Shown one piece after another: positions 25,710 through 36,328 of a stretch of DNA of 64,000 nucleotides. Source of the DNA: Bacteroidales bacterium. Lineage in GTDB: Bacteria > Bacteroidota > Bacteroidia > Bacteroidales > UBA932. The stretch covers positions 42,297 through 106,296 of the forward strand of contig SUYX01000002.1 of the NCBI GenBank assembly GCA_015060225.1. The letters are read 5' to 3'. Under the pieces are notes generated by a model. It was not told where the DNA came from. It saw nothing but the letters and a program-made list of their open reading frames with translations, and searched no databases. Within the stretch, counting starts at the first letter, position 1. Every line of letters begins with the position of its first letter. The translations under genes and the position numbers were made by a program.

Positions 25710-27041
25710 TTATTTCATCTTCCTGAAATGATAAAACATCATAGAGGAAGAGATAAGGCAAGCTATGGCATCTGCAACCGGCATGCTGGCCCAAATTCCG
25801 TCCAGAGAGAAGAATTGCGGCAGAATATACAGCAACGGAAGTAGTATTATAAGTTGCCTTGTAAGAGAGAGGAAAATGGCAGTTCCGGCATAGCCAATAC
25901 TTCTGAAGAAATTGGAGGTAACCATCTGGAATCCCACTATTGGGTAGAACATAAATGAAATCCTTACTCCCCGTACTGCAACCCGTACAAGTATATCATC
26001 TGAAGTGAACATCATTACAAGCGTCCTTGGGAAGAACTGGCCTATAAGGAAACCGGTTGTGGTTACAACTGTAGCACACAATATTGTTGCCATAACAACT
26101 TTTTTGAGCCTTCCGTAGAGTTTAGCCCCAAAATTATAACTTGCAATAGGCTGCATACCCTGGTTGAGTCCCATAACAACCATCATAAAAAGGAATGTGA
26201 GTTTATGTACTATTCCATAAGCGGCAATTGCCATATCTCCGCCATATTGCTTGAGACCCTGATTGAATACAATTACAATAAGACAAGCTGTTGAATTCAT
26301 GAAGAAAGGGGACATTCCAACAGAAATAATTCTCTTTACAATAGAACCGATCAGCCTATATCCACCCTTCTGGAAATGGACTACATGATTTCTGTCACAC
26401 AGTACATAAATAACCCATGCCAACGAAAAACATTGTGCGATTAAAGTTGCAAAGGCAGCTCCTCTAATACCCCAAAGATATATGAAAAGAGGATCAAGTA
26501 CAGCATTTATAACTACTGTATAAATTGAGGCGTTCATAGCCTTTCTCGGAAGACCGGTAGCCCTGAGAACCGCATTTAGTGCAAAATAGGTATGGGAAAT
26601 GATATTGCCTCCCAATATAACTTGCATATACTCCCTGGCAGGGGCAATTGTATTCTCACTTGCTCCAAAAAAATAAAGGATAGGGTCAAGGAATGACAGG
26701 ACACCTGCCATATAAATAATACCAATGATAAAATTGAGTGTAACCACATTTCCCAGCACTTGCTGGGCCATATTATAATCCTTTTTACCCAGAAAGATGC
26801 CAATATTTGCAGATGCGCCAACTGCAATCATGGAACTTAATGCGGTACCAAGATTCATAAGAGGAAATGTAAGTGCAAGTCCTGCAAGTGCATAACCGCC
26901 TGCAAACTGTCCTATGAATATGCTGTCCACAAGATTGTACAATGAGTTGCAGCTCATTGCAATAATGGAGGGGACAGCATACTGCAGCAGCAGTCTGCTT
27001 ATTTTTTCTGTTCCAAGTTCTGTAGGTACGCCGGCTTGCAT
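25710..27041 (-). CDS. MATE-family efflux transporter (downstream copy)
   Basis: 443 aa with twelve hydrophobic segments. N-terminus GVPTELGTEKISRLLLQYAVPSIIAM and the motif SLYNLVDSIFIGQF are typical of the MATE family; the second half repeats the pattern (LGLNQGMQPIASYNFGA). MATE proteins export cationic drugs or metabolites using Na+ or H+. A second MATE gene lies two genes upstream in the same operon and is clearly paralogous along its length, so a tandem duplication with a kinase-like gene in between is likely. Confidence 0.92.
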   Translation of the reverse strand: MQAGVPTELGTEKISRLLLQYAVPSIIAMSCNSLYNLVDSIFIGQFAGGYALAGLALTFPLMNLGTALSSMIAVGASANIGIFLGKKDYNMAQQVLGNVVTLNFIIGIIYMAGVLSFLDPILYFFGASENTIAPAREYMQVILGGNIISHTYFALNAVLRATGLPRKAMNASIYTVVINAVLDPLFIYLWGIRGAAFATLIAQCFSLAWVIYVLCDRNHVVHFQKGGYRLIGSIVKRIISVGMSPFFMNSTACLIVIVFNQGLKQYGGDMAIAAYGIVHKLTFLFMMVVMGLNQGMQPIASYNFGAKLYGRLKKVVMATILCATVVTTTGFLIGQFFPRTLVMMFTSDDILVRVAVRGVRISFMFYPIVGFQMVTSNFFRSIGYAGTAIFLSLTRQLIILLPLLYILPQFFSLDGIWASMPVADAIACLISSSMMFYHFRKMK

Positions 27042-27046
27042 TTCAA

Positions 27047-27694
27047 TTACTTAATCCAACCTTTGCTTAACAGTACATCTTTAATGACCTTGACACAACC
27101 CTCAATACCCAACAATGAAGAGTTCAGACACAAATCATATGAAGCAGCTGCCCCCCATTGCTTATAGGTAAAATAATTGTAGTATGTTTCCCTTTTTGAG
27201 TCACTTCTCTCAAGAAGGTCCAAAATCTCCTCCATTGAATAACTTTCTGCATCGGGAATCTTGTTGCACTCAAGAAGCCTTTCCACCCTGTCTTCCCCTG
27301 TTGCAGTAACAAAGACATTCAGGCAGGCATTCCTCTCTCTGAGTATATAATCTGCACATCTGCCCACAAAAATTGCAGACTCCCTGTTTGCTATATGCCG
27401 GATGCAATCACTCTGTATCCTAAAAAGTTCCTCACGGTTTATTCCCGACGAGGTACCGTATTCAGAATACAGGGAGCCCATAATTCCCGAAAAGAATCCG
27501 GAAATGAACTTTGAACCGCGCCTTTCATCAATATTGGCAAAAATCTCCTTGCTCAAACCGCTCTCCTTTGCTGCAATATCCAGCAATTGTTTGTCATAGA
27601 ATGGAATACCGAACTCTTCTGACAACCTTTTAGCAATCTCAAGTCCGCCTGCACCTTTCTGGCGGCCAATTGTAATGTAGAATTTAGTTTCCAT
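27047..27694 (-). CDS. Cytidylate kinase-like protein
   Basis: 215 aa of the cytidylate-kinase-2 family. N-terminal ITIGRQKGAGGLEIAKRLSEEF replaces the classical P-loop GxxGxGK(S/T) with GRQKGAGG, as in this family. IREGLNVFVTA-type sequence (RNACLNVFVTATGEDRVERL) and a C-terminal Cys/Leu region follow. The true substrate is unknown. The start overlaps the end of the upstream MATE gene by 11 bases and its stop lies five bases before the second MATE gene, so the three are one transcription and translation unit. Confidence 0.87.
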   Translation of the reverse strand: METKFYITIGRQKGAGGLEIAKRLSEEFGIPFYDKQLLDIAAKESGLSKEIFANIDERRGSKFISGFFSGIMGSLYSEYGTSSGINREELFRIQSDCIRHIANRESAIFVGRCADYILRERNACLNVFVTATGEDRVERLLECNKIPDAESYSMEEILDLLERSDSKRETYYNYFTYKQWGAAASYDLCLNSSLLGIEGCVKVIKDVLLSKGWIK

Positions 27695-29045
27695 TATCTA
27701 TACCGTTTTTAAATTTCTTTAATTGAGAATATAGCATAGTGAATGCCACTATACTTGATAAGGCATCCGCAACAGGCATACTCATCCATATTCCGTTGGC
27801 TTTAAAGAAAATGGGGAGTACCAACAGGCATGGGAGCAGAAATATAAGCTGCCTTGTAAGAGAGAGGAAAATTGCCTTGCCAGCCATTCCTACGCTCTGG
27901 AAGAAATTTCCTGTAACCATCTGGAATCCAATTATCGGGAAGAAGGCAAAAACAATCCTCATCCCGGAAATTGAATGTTGGATAAGATCCTCATCTGTTG
28001 TAAATATCATTACAAGCTGCCTTGGGAATAACTCTGCCACAAGGAAACCCAATGTCATTATTACAGTTGCACACAAGATTGTGAGTTTCAACACCCTATC
28101 TACCCTATCATATTGCTTTGAACCGAAATTGAACCCAGCAATGGGCTGCATACCCTGGTTGAGTCCCATGACAATCATTACAAATACAAATGAGATGCGG
28201 TTTACAATCCCATATGCACCGATGGCAAGATCACCGCCATGCCTTTGTAATCCCTGATTTATGAGAATAACTATAAGACATGCTGCTGTATTCATAAAGA
28301 ATGGAGCCATACCAATAGAAATCACATCCTTGACAATTCGTCTCTTGAGTTTGTATATTCCCCTCTTGAAATGGATTACCAGGCTCTTGTCAGAGAATAT
28401 CTTGGTAATCCATGCCAAAGCAATTGACTGTGCAATAATGGTTGCTATAGCAGCACCTCTTATGCCCCAGTCAAATACATATATGAAGATTGGATCAAGA
28501 ACAGTATTTATGATAACCGTATAAATTGTAGCCATCATTGCCTTTCTGGGCAGTCCGGCAGAACGCATTACAGCATTGAGTCCGAGATACATATGGGTAA
28601 TAATATTTCCCAGAAGAATAATGACCATATAGTCTCGGGCATAACCGATAGTGTTTTCACTTGCTCCAAAAAAGTAAAGGATAGGATCAAGAAAAACAAG
28701 AAAAACTATAGTGTATACCAACCCAATAATAGTGTTGAGGGTAACAACATTTCCCAACACTTTCTGGGCCATCTCATAGTTCTTCTGCCCGAGCAGCATG
28801 GAAATGGTTGCAGATGCTCCAACTCCCACAAGTGCTCCAAAAGCAGCTCCGAGATTCATCATTGGGAATGTAAGTGCAAGTCCTGCAATTGCAAACTTGC
28901 CCACACCATGTCCAATGAAGATGCTGTCAACCATGTTGTAGAGTGAGGAAGCTGTCATTGCAATAATTGCGGGAACAGCATATTGCCTCAATAATTTTGA
29001 TATTTTTTCAGTTCCCAATTCAGTAGGAACTCCTGCTACAGCCAT
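27684..29045 (-). CDS. MATE-family efflux transporter (upstream copy)
   Basis: 453 aa, paralogue of the MATE protein two genes downstream. Starts MAVAGVPTELGTEKISKLLRQYAVPAIIAM; twelve membrane segments; conserved ASENTIGYARDYM and MGLNQGMQPIAGFNFGSKQYDR. First gene of the MATE / cytidylate kinase-like / MATE operon. The two copies have diverged substantially, which suggests an old duplication and possibly different substrates or a heteromeric arrangement. Confidence 0.92.
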   Translation of the reverse strand: MAVAGVPTELGTEKISKLLRQYAVPAIIAMTASSLYNMVDSIFIGHGVGKFAIAGLALTFPMMNLGAAFGALVGVGASATISMLLGQKNYEMAQKVLGNVVTLNTIIGLVYTIVFLVFLDPILYFFGASENTIGYARDYMVIILLGNIITHMYLGLNAVMRSAGLPRKAMMATIYTVIINTVLDPIFIYVFDWGIRGAAIATIIAQSIALAWITKIFSDKSLVIHFKRGIYKLKRRIVKDVISIGMAPFFMNTAACLIVILINQGLQRHGGDLAIGAYGIVNRISFVFVMIVMGLNQGMQPIAGFNFGSKQYDRVDRVLKLTILCATVIMTLGFLVAELFPRQLVMIFTTDEDLIQHSISGMRIVFAFFPIIGFQMVTGNFFQSVGMAGKAIFLSLTRQLIFLLPCLLVLPIFFKANGIWMSMPVADALSSIVAFTMLYSQLKKFKNGIDNGN

Positions 29046-29069
29046 ATACCATATATTTTATCAATCCTA

Positions 29070-29077
29070 CAAAGTTA
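29070..29077 (-). promoter_or_regulatory. -7 promoter element for the MATE operon
   Basis: Minus-strand TAACTTTG matches TAnnTTTG, 25 bases upstream of the first MATE start. Confidence 0.45.
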
Positions 29078-29130
29078 ATTAAATTAACAGAACAGCTCCA
29101 CTTTTTTTGATTTCAATATCACCTTTACAT

Positions 29131-29159
29131 AAAACAGGGGCAACCTGCCGGTCACCCCT
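29131..29159 (-). terminator. Probable terminator after hsp20
   Basis: On the minus strand AGGGG / CCCCT and an inner GGT / ACC pairing (with a two-by-two mismatch) form a hairpin followed by GTTTTATG, 20 bases after the hsp20 stop. Confidence 0.5.
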
Positions 29160-29178
29160 ATCATTGGAAATATATATA

Positions 29179-29604
29179 TTATTGCACCTCAATTTGTTTC
29201 TCAACAGGCTCCACTTTGTCGGGAGTTTTCTTTGGAATACTGATATCCAAAACTCCGTTGTTCACTTTTGCACAAATTTTATCTTTATCTACATTTTCCG
29301 GCAAAATAAGATTCTGTTGGAATTGAGTGTACGAAAATTCTTTTCTCAAATATCTCCCTTTCTTGTCTTTTTCCTCTTTATGCTGCTCCTGCTTTACAGA
29401 TACTGTAAGGAGATTATCATTTGTTATTTTAATATTGAAATCGTCTTTAGTAAGGCCTGGCGCTGCAATCTCAACTTTGAAGTCTGTATCTGTCTCAATA
29501 ATATTGATTGGAGATGATGAATGCAATCTCTCTACCCAATCACTCCCTATAAAATCATTGAAGATTGAAGGAAACCAGCTCTGGTTTTTTTTGGTTGGTA
29601 ACAT
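29179..29604 (-). CDS. Small heat shock protein, Hsp20 / alpha-crystallin family
   Basis: ATP-independent holdase chaperone, 141 aa. An N-terminal arm (WFPSIFNDFIGSDW) precedes the alpha-crystallin domain (residues about 33-128) with IAAPGLTKDDFNIKI, FSYTQFQQNLILPENV and the family signature GVLDISIPK. The C-terminal tail lacks a clear IxI motif; the closest is IEV at the very end. Monocistronic with a likely terminator. The 100-base upstream region shows no exact TAnnTTTG box, which would fit control by an alternative heat-shock sigma factor, but that is inference. Confidence 0.93.
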   Translation of the reverse strand: MLPTKKNQSWFPSIFNDFIGSDWVERLHSSSPINIIETDTDFKVEIAAPGLTKDDFNIKITNDNLLTVSVKQEQHKEEKDKKGRYLRKEFSYTQFQQNLILPENVDKDKICAKVNNGVLDISIPKKTPDKVEPVEKQIEVQ

Positions 29605-29705
29605 ATCCTGTATTATTTTAAATGTTTCCTTAAAAACAAATAATCATAACAGAAGTTCAGAAATAAAGAGAAGAAAAAGGAAATAAAAGAGAGAATTTCC
29701 AAATT

Positions 29706-31373
29706 TTACAGAGAATATTCCAGAATAGCCACTCCATATTTATTGAACTTCATCTCAACCTGCTCATATGGATTAAGTTGGCCATAAGGAATTTTCCAGA
29801 AACGGAACATGTCATCGGGAAGATTAATTCTAACCGATTCAAATGATTGTGAAAAATCAACAGCAATAACAACTAAAGTATCTGATTTACCAGTATCAAA
29901 TGAAAGAAGCTCATTGCCACCTCTATGGAAAGAATTATTTAAAGAGGTGTCCGGAGAGTATCTGCGGGCAAATATAAAGCATTTGTCTGTATCAATATTC
30001 ACATTGTGGTAGTTGGCATATTGCAAATCATATGTATCACCATAAACGATTGCTTTATTTCCCATAGCAAAAGTGAAAAGCTCCCTATAATATGCCAAAA
30101 GTTCTTTTTCGGAATCATACATCTCCCCTTTCAACATCCTGACAACTGAAGGGGCACTGCACCAGTCAAAGATTGAGGTTCTTCCGTCTCTGCCGCTAAA
30201 TCCCTCTTCAAGCATACCTGATTCACCTGCTTCCTGACCAAAATAAAGCATAAATGGAGCTTTATTGAACATAAGGGAAACCGCCAAAGACGGTATAGCC
30301 TTAAACGGGTTTCCAAGATTGAAATCAGATGCAATACGCTGTTCATCATGATTCTCAAGAAAATTGAGCATTCTGTTCTGTTTGTCATCAATGCTCTGCC
30401 AACAACCGGTAATGGCACTGGAAGACCTGTAACATTGTGAAATGGATTTTAATGTATCATAAAGGCCAACTTTATCATACAGATAATCAAAGCCGCCTCT
30501 ATACATGTAATCAGAATATTGGGAAGGATTGTACACTTCTGCAATAAACTGGACAAGAGGATATTTTTGCTTAACCTCCCTGATGCACCATTCCCAGAAC
30601 TCTACAGGGACAAGTTCAGCCATATCGCAGCGGAATGCATCAACACCTTTTGAAGCCCAGAAACATAGGATATCTTGCATCATATGCCATGTTTTGGGAA
30701 TAGGATTGAAATGACCGCTTCTACCGTTGAGGTAATCTACTCCATAATTCAATTTTACTGTCTCATACCAGTCATTATCAGTAGGGGTAGAGGTAAAGCA
30801 GTCATTTCCGGTAGCTTTTGCAGGACGCTCATGATATGAACCTCTGGAGAACATCTCTCCGGGAATATAATAGAAATTATTGTCGGGAGAAAATTGATTC
30901 TGATTGTCCCCAATTCCAAAATCTTTGGCCCAATACGGTAAAGAATCTGAATTGTATTCCCTTGAAAGATGGTTAGGGATAAAATCAATCACAATCTTAA
31001 ACCCCGCATTATGGGTGCGCAGAACAAGATCCTCAAACTCTTGCATACGGTTATCCACATTATTGGCCAGATATGGGTTAACATCGTAATAGTCTTTTAT
31101 GGCATATGGTGAACCGGCAATCCCTTTTACTACTGAAGGATTGTCCCTCCTTATCCCCCATTGTTCAAAAGACTCGCATGTAGCGTGTTCAATAACACCT
31201 GTGTACCAGATATGGGAAACGCCAAGAGAGTGCAGATGGTCAAATACCGCATCATTTACAGATGAGAACTTTCCTGTACCATTTAACAGCAAAGAGCCGT
31301 TGGGAACACAATTCTCATTGGTATTCCCAAAGACTCTTAGCAACATCTGGTAAATGATGAATTTCTGCTCCAT
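29706..31373 (-). CDS. Alpha-amylase family glycoside hydrolase (GH13), cytoplasmic
   Basis: 555 aa. GH13 barrel motifs are all present: region I DFIPNHL, region II FRCDMAEL (nucleophile Asp), region III FIAEVYNP (acid/base Glu), region IV FLENHDEQR (transition-state Asp). There is no signal peptide, so it acts on cytoplasmic alpha-glucan such as stored glycogen or imported maltodextrin. A C-terminal beta domain follows (LVVIAVDFSQSFESVRINLP). Lies 17 bases downstream of the phosphofructokinase gene on the same strand, and so feeds hexose to glycolysis in the same unit. Confidence 0.92.
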   Translation of the reverse strand: MEQKFIIYQMLLRVFGNTNENCVPNGSLLLNGTGKFSSVNDAVFDHLHSLGVSHIWYTGVIEHATCESFEQWGIRRDNPSVVKGIAGSPYAIKDYYDVNPYLANNVDNRMQEFEDLVLRTHNAGFKIVIDFIPNHLSREYNSDSLPYWAKDFGIGDNQNQFSPDNNFYYIPGEMFSRGSYHERPAKATGNDCFTSTPTDNDWYETVKLNYGVDYLNGRSGHFNPIPKTWHMMQDILCFWASKGVDAFRCDMAELVPVEFWEWCIREVKQKYPLVQFIAEVYNPSQYSDYMYRGGFDYLYDKVGLYDTLKSISQCYRSSSAITGCWQSIDDKQNRMLNFLENHDEQRIASDFNLGNPFKAIPSLAVSLMFNKAPFMLYFGQEAGESGMLEEGFSGRDGRTSIFDWCSAPSVVRMLKGEMYDSEKELLAYYRELFTFAMGNKAIVYGDTYDLQYANYHNVNIDTDKCFIFARRYSPDTSLNNSFHRGGNELLSFDTGKSDTLVVIAVDFSQSFESVRINLPDDMFRFWKIPYGQLNPYEQVEMKFNKYGVAILEYSL

Positions 31374-31390
31374 AATGGAGAAAACAAGAT

Positions 31391-32623
31391 TTACCAGTTA
31401 AGGATTTTCTTGAAGTCGTACTCCTCAGGATTAGGAACATACTTTTTGGCTGCCTCATACTCATCAGGAGTGATGTAGTTGAGAATATGATCCAAAATCT
31501 GCTGTACTTTGTCTGTATGGATATTTACGCTACGTGGCGGAATCTTGCCTGTAGCAGGGTCCTGCATATCTTTAAGGTACAATGATTTGATGTTTCCGTT
31601 CAAATCAAGGTAAACCATACATCCTGTAACACCCTCTGTAAAGAGTTTGTAAACACCCATACCCAACTGTGAACAGTACATGAGGTCATAACCTACAGGA
31701 GTAACGCAACGTACCTCGTAACCTATCTCTACCGGACGTGATTTAACTGAAATGCCCAAAGATTTAAGTTTGTTCTCAACCATATCGTTGAACATCTGAG
31801 CTTTGGAAATCTTGCCCAACTCAGGGTGGCCGTGGTCATCGTAAGTGAACTTTACACCACATGACAAAAGCTCTTCATGAGAAAGCTCATGGAATACACC
31901 CTCAGAAATCATGATTGCACCGTGAGGAACACCCATAATCTTTCTCTTGAGGATTGATGAAATTGCAAGATTGATAATCTTCTCAGCTGTGATTGTTGTC
32001 TTGTTGAACATCTCAGGGATAACAATCATCGGATAGTGGCAAGATGCACCGATACCCAAAGCAAGGTGTCCGGCAGAACGGCCCATTGCAGAAACTATGA
32101 ACCAGTTTGCACTTGTCCTCGCATCCTCATATACAGTAGCCGCAATCTTGGTACCCTCAGCTTTTGCAGTGTGATAACCGAAGGTCGGGATATTCTGTGG
32201 AAGAGGAAGGTCATTGTCAATTGTCTTTGGCACGTGAATATTTGCAATAGGATAGTTCTTCTCAGCAAGGAATTTTGCAATTCTATTTGCAGTTGAAGCT
32301 GTATCGTCACCACCTACAGTAACAAGAAGCTTGATATTGTTCTCAACAAAGAAGTTGAGATTGAAATTCTCCTTGAAATCATTGTCTGAAGGTTTGAAAC
32401 GGCTCATTACCAAATAAGAACCACCTCTGTTGAATATCCAGTCTGCACAAGTGAAATCCAACTCTGTATAATTTGGATCAGGTGAGAAAAGGCCTTTATA
32501 ACCGCCGTGCAGACCAAGTACCCTGTACTCATTCTGAAGGAAAGTCTTTGCAATACTTCCTACTACAGTGTTCATTCCCGGAGCAGGACCGCCACCTGTT
32601 AAAATTACAATTGATTGTTTCAT
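31391..32623 (-). CDS. 6-phosphofructokinase, PPi-dependent type
   Basis: 410 aa group II phosphofructokinase. N-terminal ILTGGGPAPGMNTVV, the phosphodonor motif GGDDT at residues 104-108, substrate motif PKTIDNDLP (132-140), MGRSAGHLALG and PEMF. The second Asp of GGDD (in place of Gly in ATP enzymes) together with Lys in PKTIDND is the accepted signature of PPi-dependent enzymes, so the reaction is fructose-6-P + PPi to fructose-1,6-bisP, reversible. It precedes a cytoplasmic amylase gene on the same strand. Confidence 0.93.
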   Translation of the reverse strand: MKQSIVILTGGGPAPGMNTVVGSIAKTFLQNEYRVLGLHGGYKGLFSPDPNYTELDFTCADWIFNRGGSYLVMSRFKPSDNDFKENFNLNFFVENNIKLLVTVGGDDTASTANRIAKFLAEKNYPIANIHVPKTIDNDLPLPQNIPTFGYHTAKAEGTKIAATVYEDARTSANWFIVSAMGRSAGHLALGIGASCHYPMIVIPEMFNKTTITAEKIINLAISSILKRKIMGVPHGAIMISEGVFHELSHEELLSCGVKFTYDDHGHPELGKISKAQMFNDMVENKLKSLGISVKSRPVEIGYEVRCVTPVGYDLMYCSQLGMGVYKLFTEGVTGCMVYLDLNGNIKSLYLKDMQDPATGKIPPRSVNIHTDKVQQILDHILNYITPDEYEAAKKYVPNPEEYDFKKILNW

Positions 32624-32672
32624 TTTCTTAAATTTTATTTCTTGTTGTTGTTTCTTTTCCTTTATCGGGCCG

Positions 32673-32680
32673 CAAATTTA
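32673..32680 (-). promoter_or_regulatory. -7 promoter element for phosphofructokinase-amylase
   Basis: Minus-strand TAAATTTG matches TAnnTTTG, 50 bases upstream of the start codon. Confidence 0.45.
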
Positions 32681-32712
32681 CATTATTATTAAAAAATTAC
32701 CTATTTTTTGAT

Positions 32713-32720
32713 TATTTTTG
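32713..32720 (+). promoter_or_regulatory. -7 promoter element for the ligA gene run
   Basis: TATTTTTG matches TAnnTTTG, 20 bases upstream of the GTG start of ligA. Confidence 0.4.
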
Positions 32721-32728
32721 TTTGTTAA

Positions 32729-34759
<2,031 letters not shown>

Positions 34760-34761
34760 GT

Positions 34762-35949
34762 ATGAAAAGAATATGTTTAAATGAGAATATCTATTATGTT
34801 GGTGTAAATGACAGGAGGAAAAACCTGTTTGAGAACAACTGGCCGCTCCCCAAAGGGGTATCGTACAACTCATACCTGATAAAGGACAAAAAGAATGCGC
34901 TGATAGATACCATTGAATTTGGAAGCAATGACAATTATCTGAACCATATAGCCGGGCTGCTGGAAGGTGCACCTCTGGATTATCTCATAGTAAACCACAT
35001 GGAGCCTGACCACTCAAGCATGATAGGGTCTGTACTTCATCATTTTCCAGAAGTGAAGATAGTGGGTAATGTACAGACACACAAAATATTGAAACTTTAT
35101 TTCAATATTCCCGACGAATCCATAATTACAGTAAAGGACAGTGAACTGCTTGACCTCGGGGAACATAAGCTTTCATTCCACCTTATTCCATGGGTTCACT
35201 GGCCAGAGACTATGGTCACTTACGAGCAGACAACAGCAACCCTCTTCTCGTGCGACGCATTCGGAGGATTCGGCACTTTGGACGGAAGCATCTTTGATGA
35301 CCAGAATGACTTTGAGCAAGATTATGAATACGAAATGCTGAGATACTACTCAAACATAGTGGGGAAATACAGCAATATGGTACAGAAAGCCTTTGCAAAG
35401 CTTCAGGGTGTGGAGATAAAGATGATAGCCCCATCACATGGCCTTATCTGGAGAGGCAATCCTGGCAAAGTTCTGCAGCTGTACAGCAAATGGTGCAATT
35501 GGGAGAATGAGGACGGGGTTGTTATTGCATATGCAAGCATGTACGGCAATACAGAACAGATGGCAGACTACATAGGCTCATTGCTCGGTGCAAGAGGAAT
35601 AAAGGTAAAAACACATGATGTATCCAAATCACATGTATCTGACATGCTTGCAGATATATGGAAATACAAGGGGCTTGTCCTGGGAACATGTGCCTACAAT
35701 GCAAACATGCACCCTATGATGGAACATCTGTGCAACGAAATAAGGCTGGTTGCCCCTAAAAACAAAATTCTCTCTATCTTTGGAAGTTCAACCTGGAACG
35801 GCGCAGGGGTAAAGTCTCTGGCTTCATATATCAAGGAAATGGGGATGGAGATTACAGGTACTCCATTGGAGATAATGGGTGCCGCATCATTTGAAAAACT
35901 GCAGGATAGTGCAGAAAGTTTTGTTGATGAATTTGTAAAATCACTATAA
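34762..35949 (+). CDS. FprA-type flavodiiron protein
   Basis: Reduces O2 to water or NO to N2O to protect anaerobes. 395 aa from ATG 34762, two bases after the ligA stop. N-terminal metallo-beta-lactamase-like domain with complete diiron ligands: HMEPDH (His79, Glu81, Asp83, His84), His in VHWPE, Asp in SCDAFGGFG and His in APSHGLIW. C-terminal flavodoxin domain with FMN loop YASMYGNTEQMADYI. No fused rubredoxin, so an external donor is needed. Co-occurs with hydG downstream, consistent with an oxygen-sensitive hydrogen metabolism. Confidence 0.94.
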   Translation: MKRICLNENIYYVGVNDRRKNLFENNWPLPKGVSYNSYLIKDKKNALIDTIEFGSNDNYLNHIAGLLEGAPLDYLIVNHMEPDHSSMIGSVLHHFPEVKIVGNVQTHKILKLYFNIPDESIITVKDSELLDLGEHKLSFHLIPWVHWPETMVTYEQTTATLFSCDAFGGFGTLDGSIFDDQNDFEQDYEYEMLRYYSNIVGKYSNMVQKAFAKLQGVEIKMIAPSHGLIWRGNPGKVLQLYSKWCNWENEDGVVIAYASMYGNTEQMADYIGSLLGARGIKVKTHDVSKSHVSDMLADIWKYKGLVLGTCAYNANMHPMMEHLCNEIRLVAPKNKILSIFGSSTWNGAGVKSLASYIKEMGMEITGTPLEIMGAASFEKLQDSAESFVDEFVKSL

Positions 35950-35958
35950 AGAGAGAAT

Positions 35959-36327
35959 ATGGCAAACATAAATGACAAATATCGCGTAGAGATTACAGTA
36001 TCGGATAAAGATACTGCCATTGCCCATGGATCTGGTGGACTGGAGGTATTTGCAACACCTGCTATGATTGCATTGATGGAAAATGCCGCCTTTACACTCC
36101 TTAAAAATGAGGGGGCTGACAGTGTTGGGACAGAGATGAATGTAAAGCACACAAGAGCATGCCTTGCAGGGGCTAAAGTATATGCGACAGCTACAGTTAC
36201 CGGATGCAGCGGCAATTGGGTAAACTTTGAAGTTGCTGCATTTGATGAAAAAGGAGAGATAGGAAACGGGACACATACCCGTTATATTATTGATGCCATA
36301 AAATTCATGGCCAAACTGGGAAAATAA
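35959..36327 (+). CDS. Hotdog-fold thioesterase, FlK-like
   Basis: 122 aa single hotdog domain similar to the fluoroacetyl-CoA thioesterase family: VFATPAMIALMENAAF carries the central helix, GTEMNVKHTRACLAGAKV and GNGTHTRYIID complete the fold, with Glu and His at the catalytic positions of this subgroup. Most such proteins hydrolyse short or unusual acyl-CoAs; the substrate is unknown. Nine bases after fprA and one base before the next gene. Confidence 0.85.
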   Translation: MANINDKYRVEITVSDKDTAIAHGSGGLEVFATPAMIALMENAAFTLLKNEGADSVGTEMNVKHTRACLAGAKVYATATVTGCSGNWVNFEVAAFDEKGEIGNGTHTRYIIDAIKFMAKLGK

Positions 36328-36328
36328 C

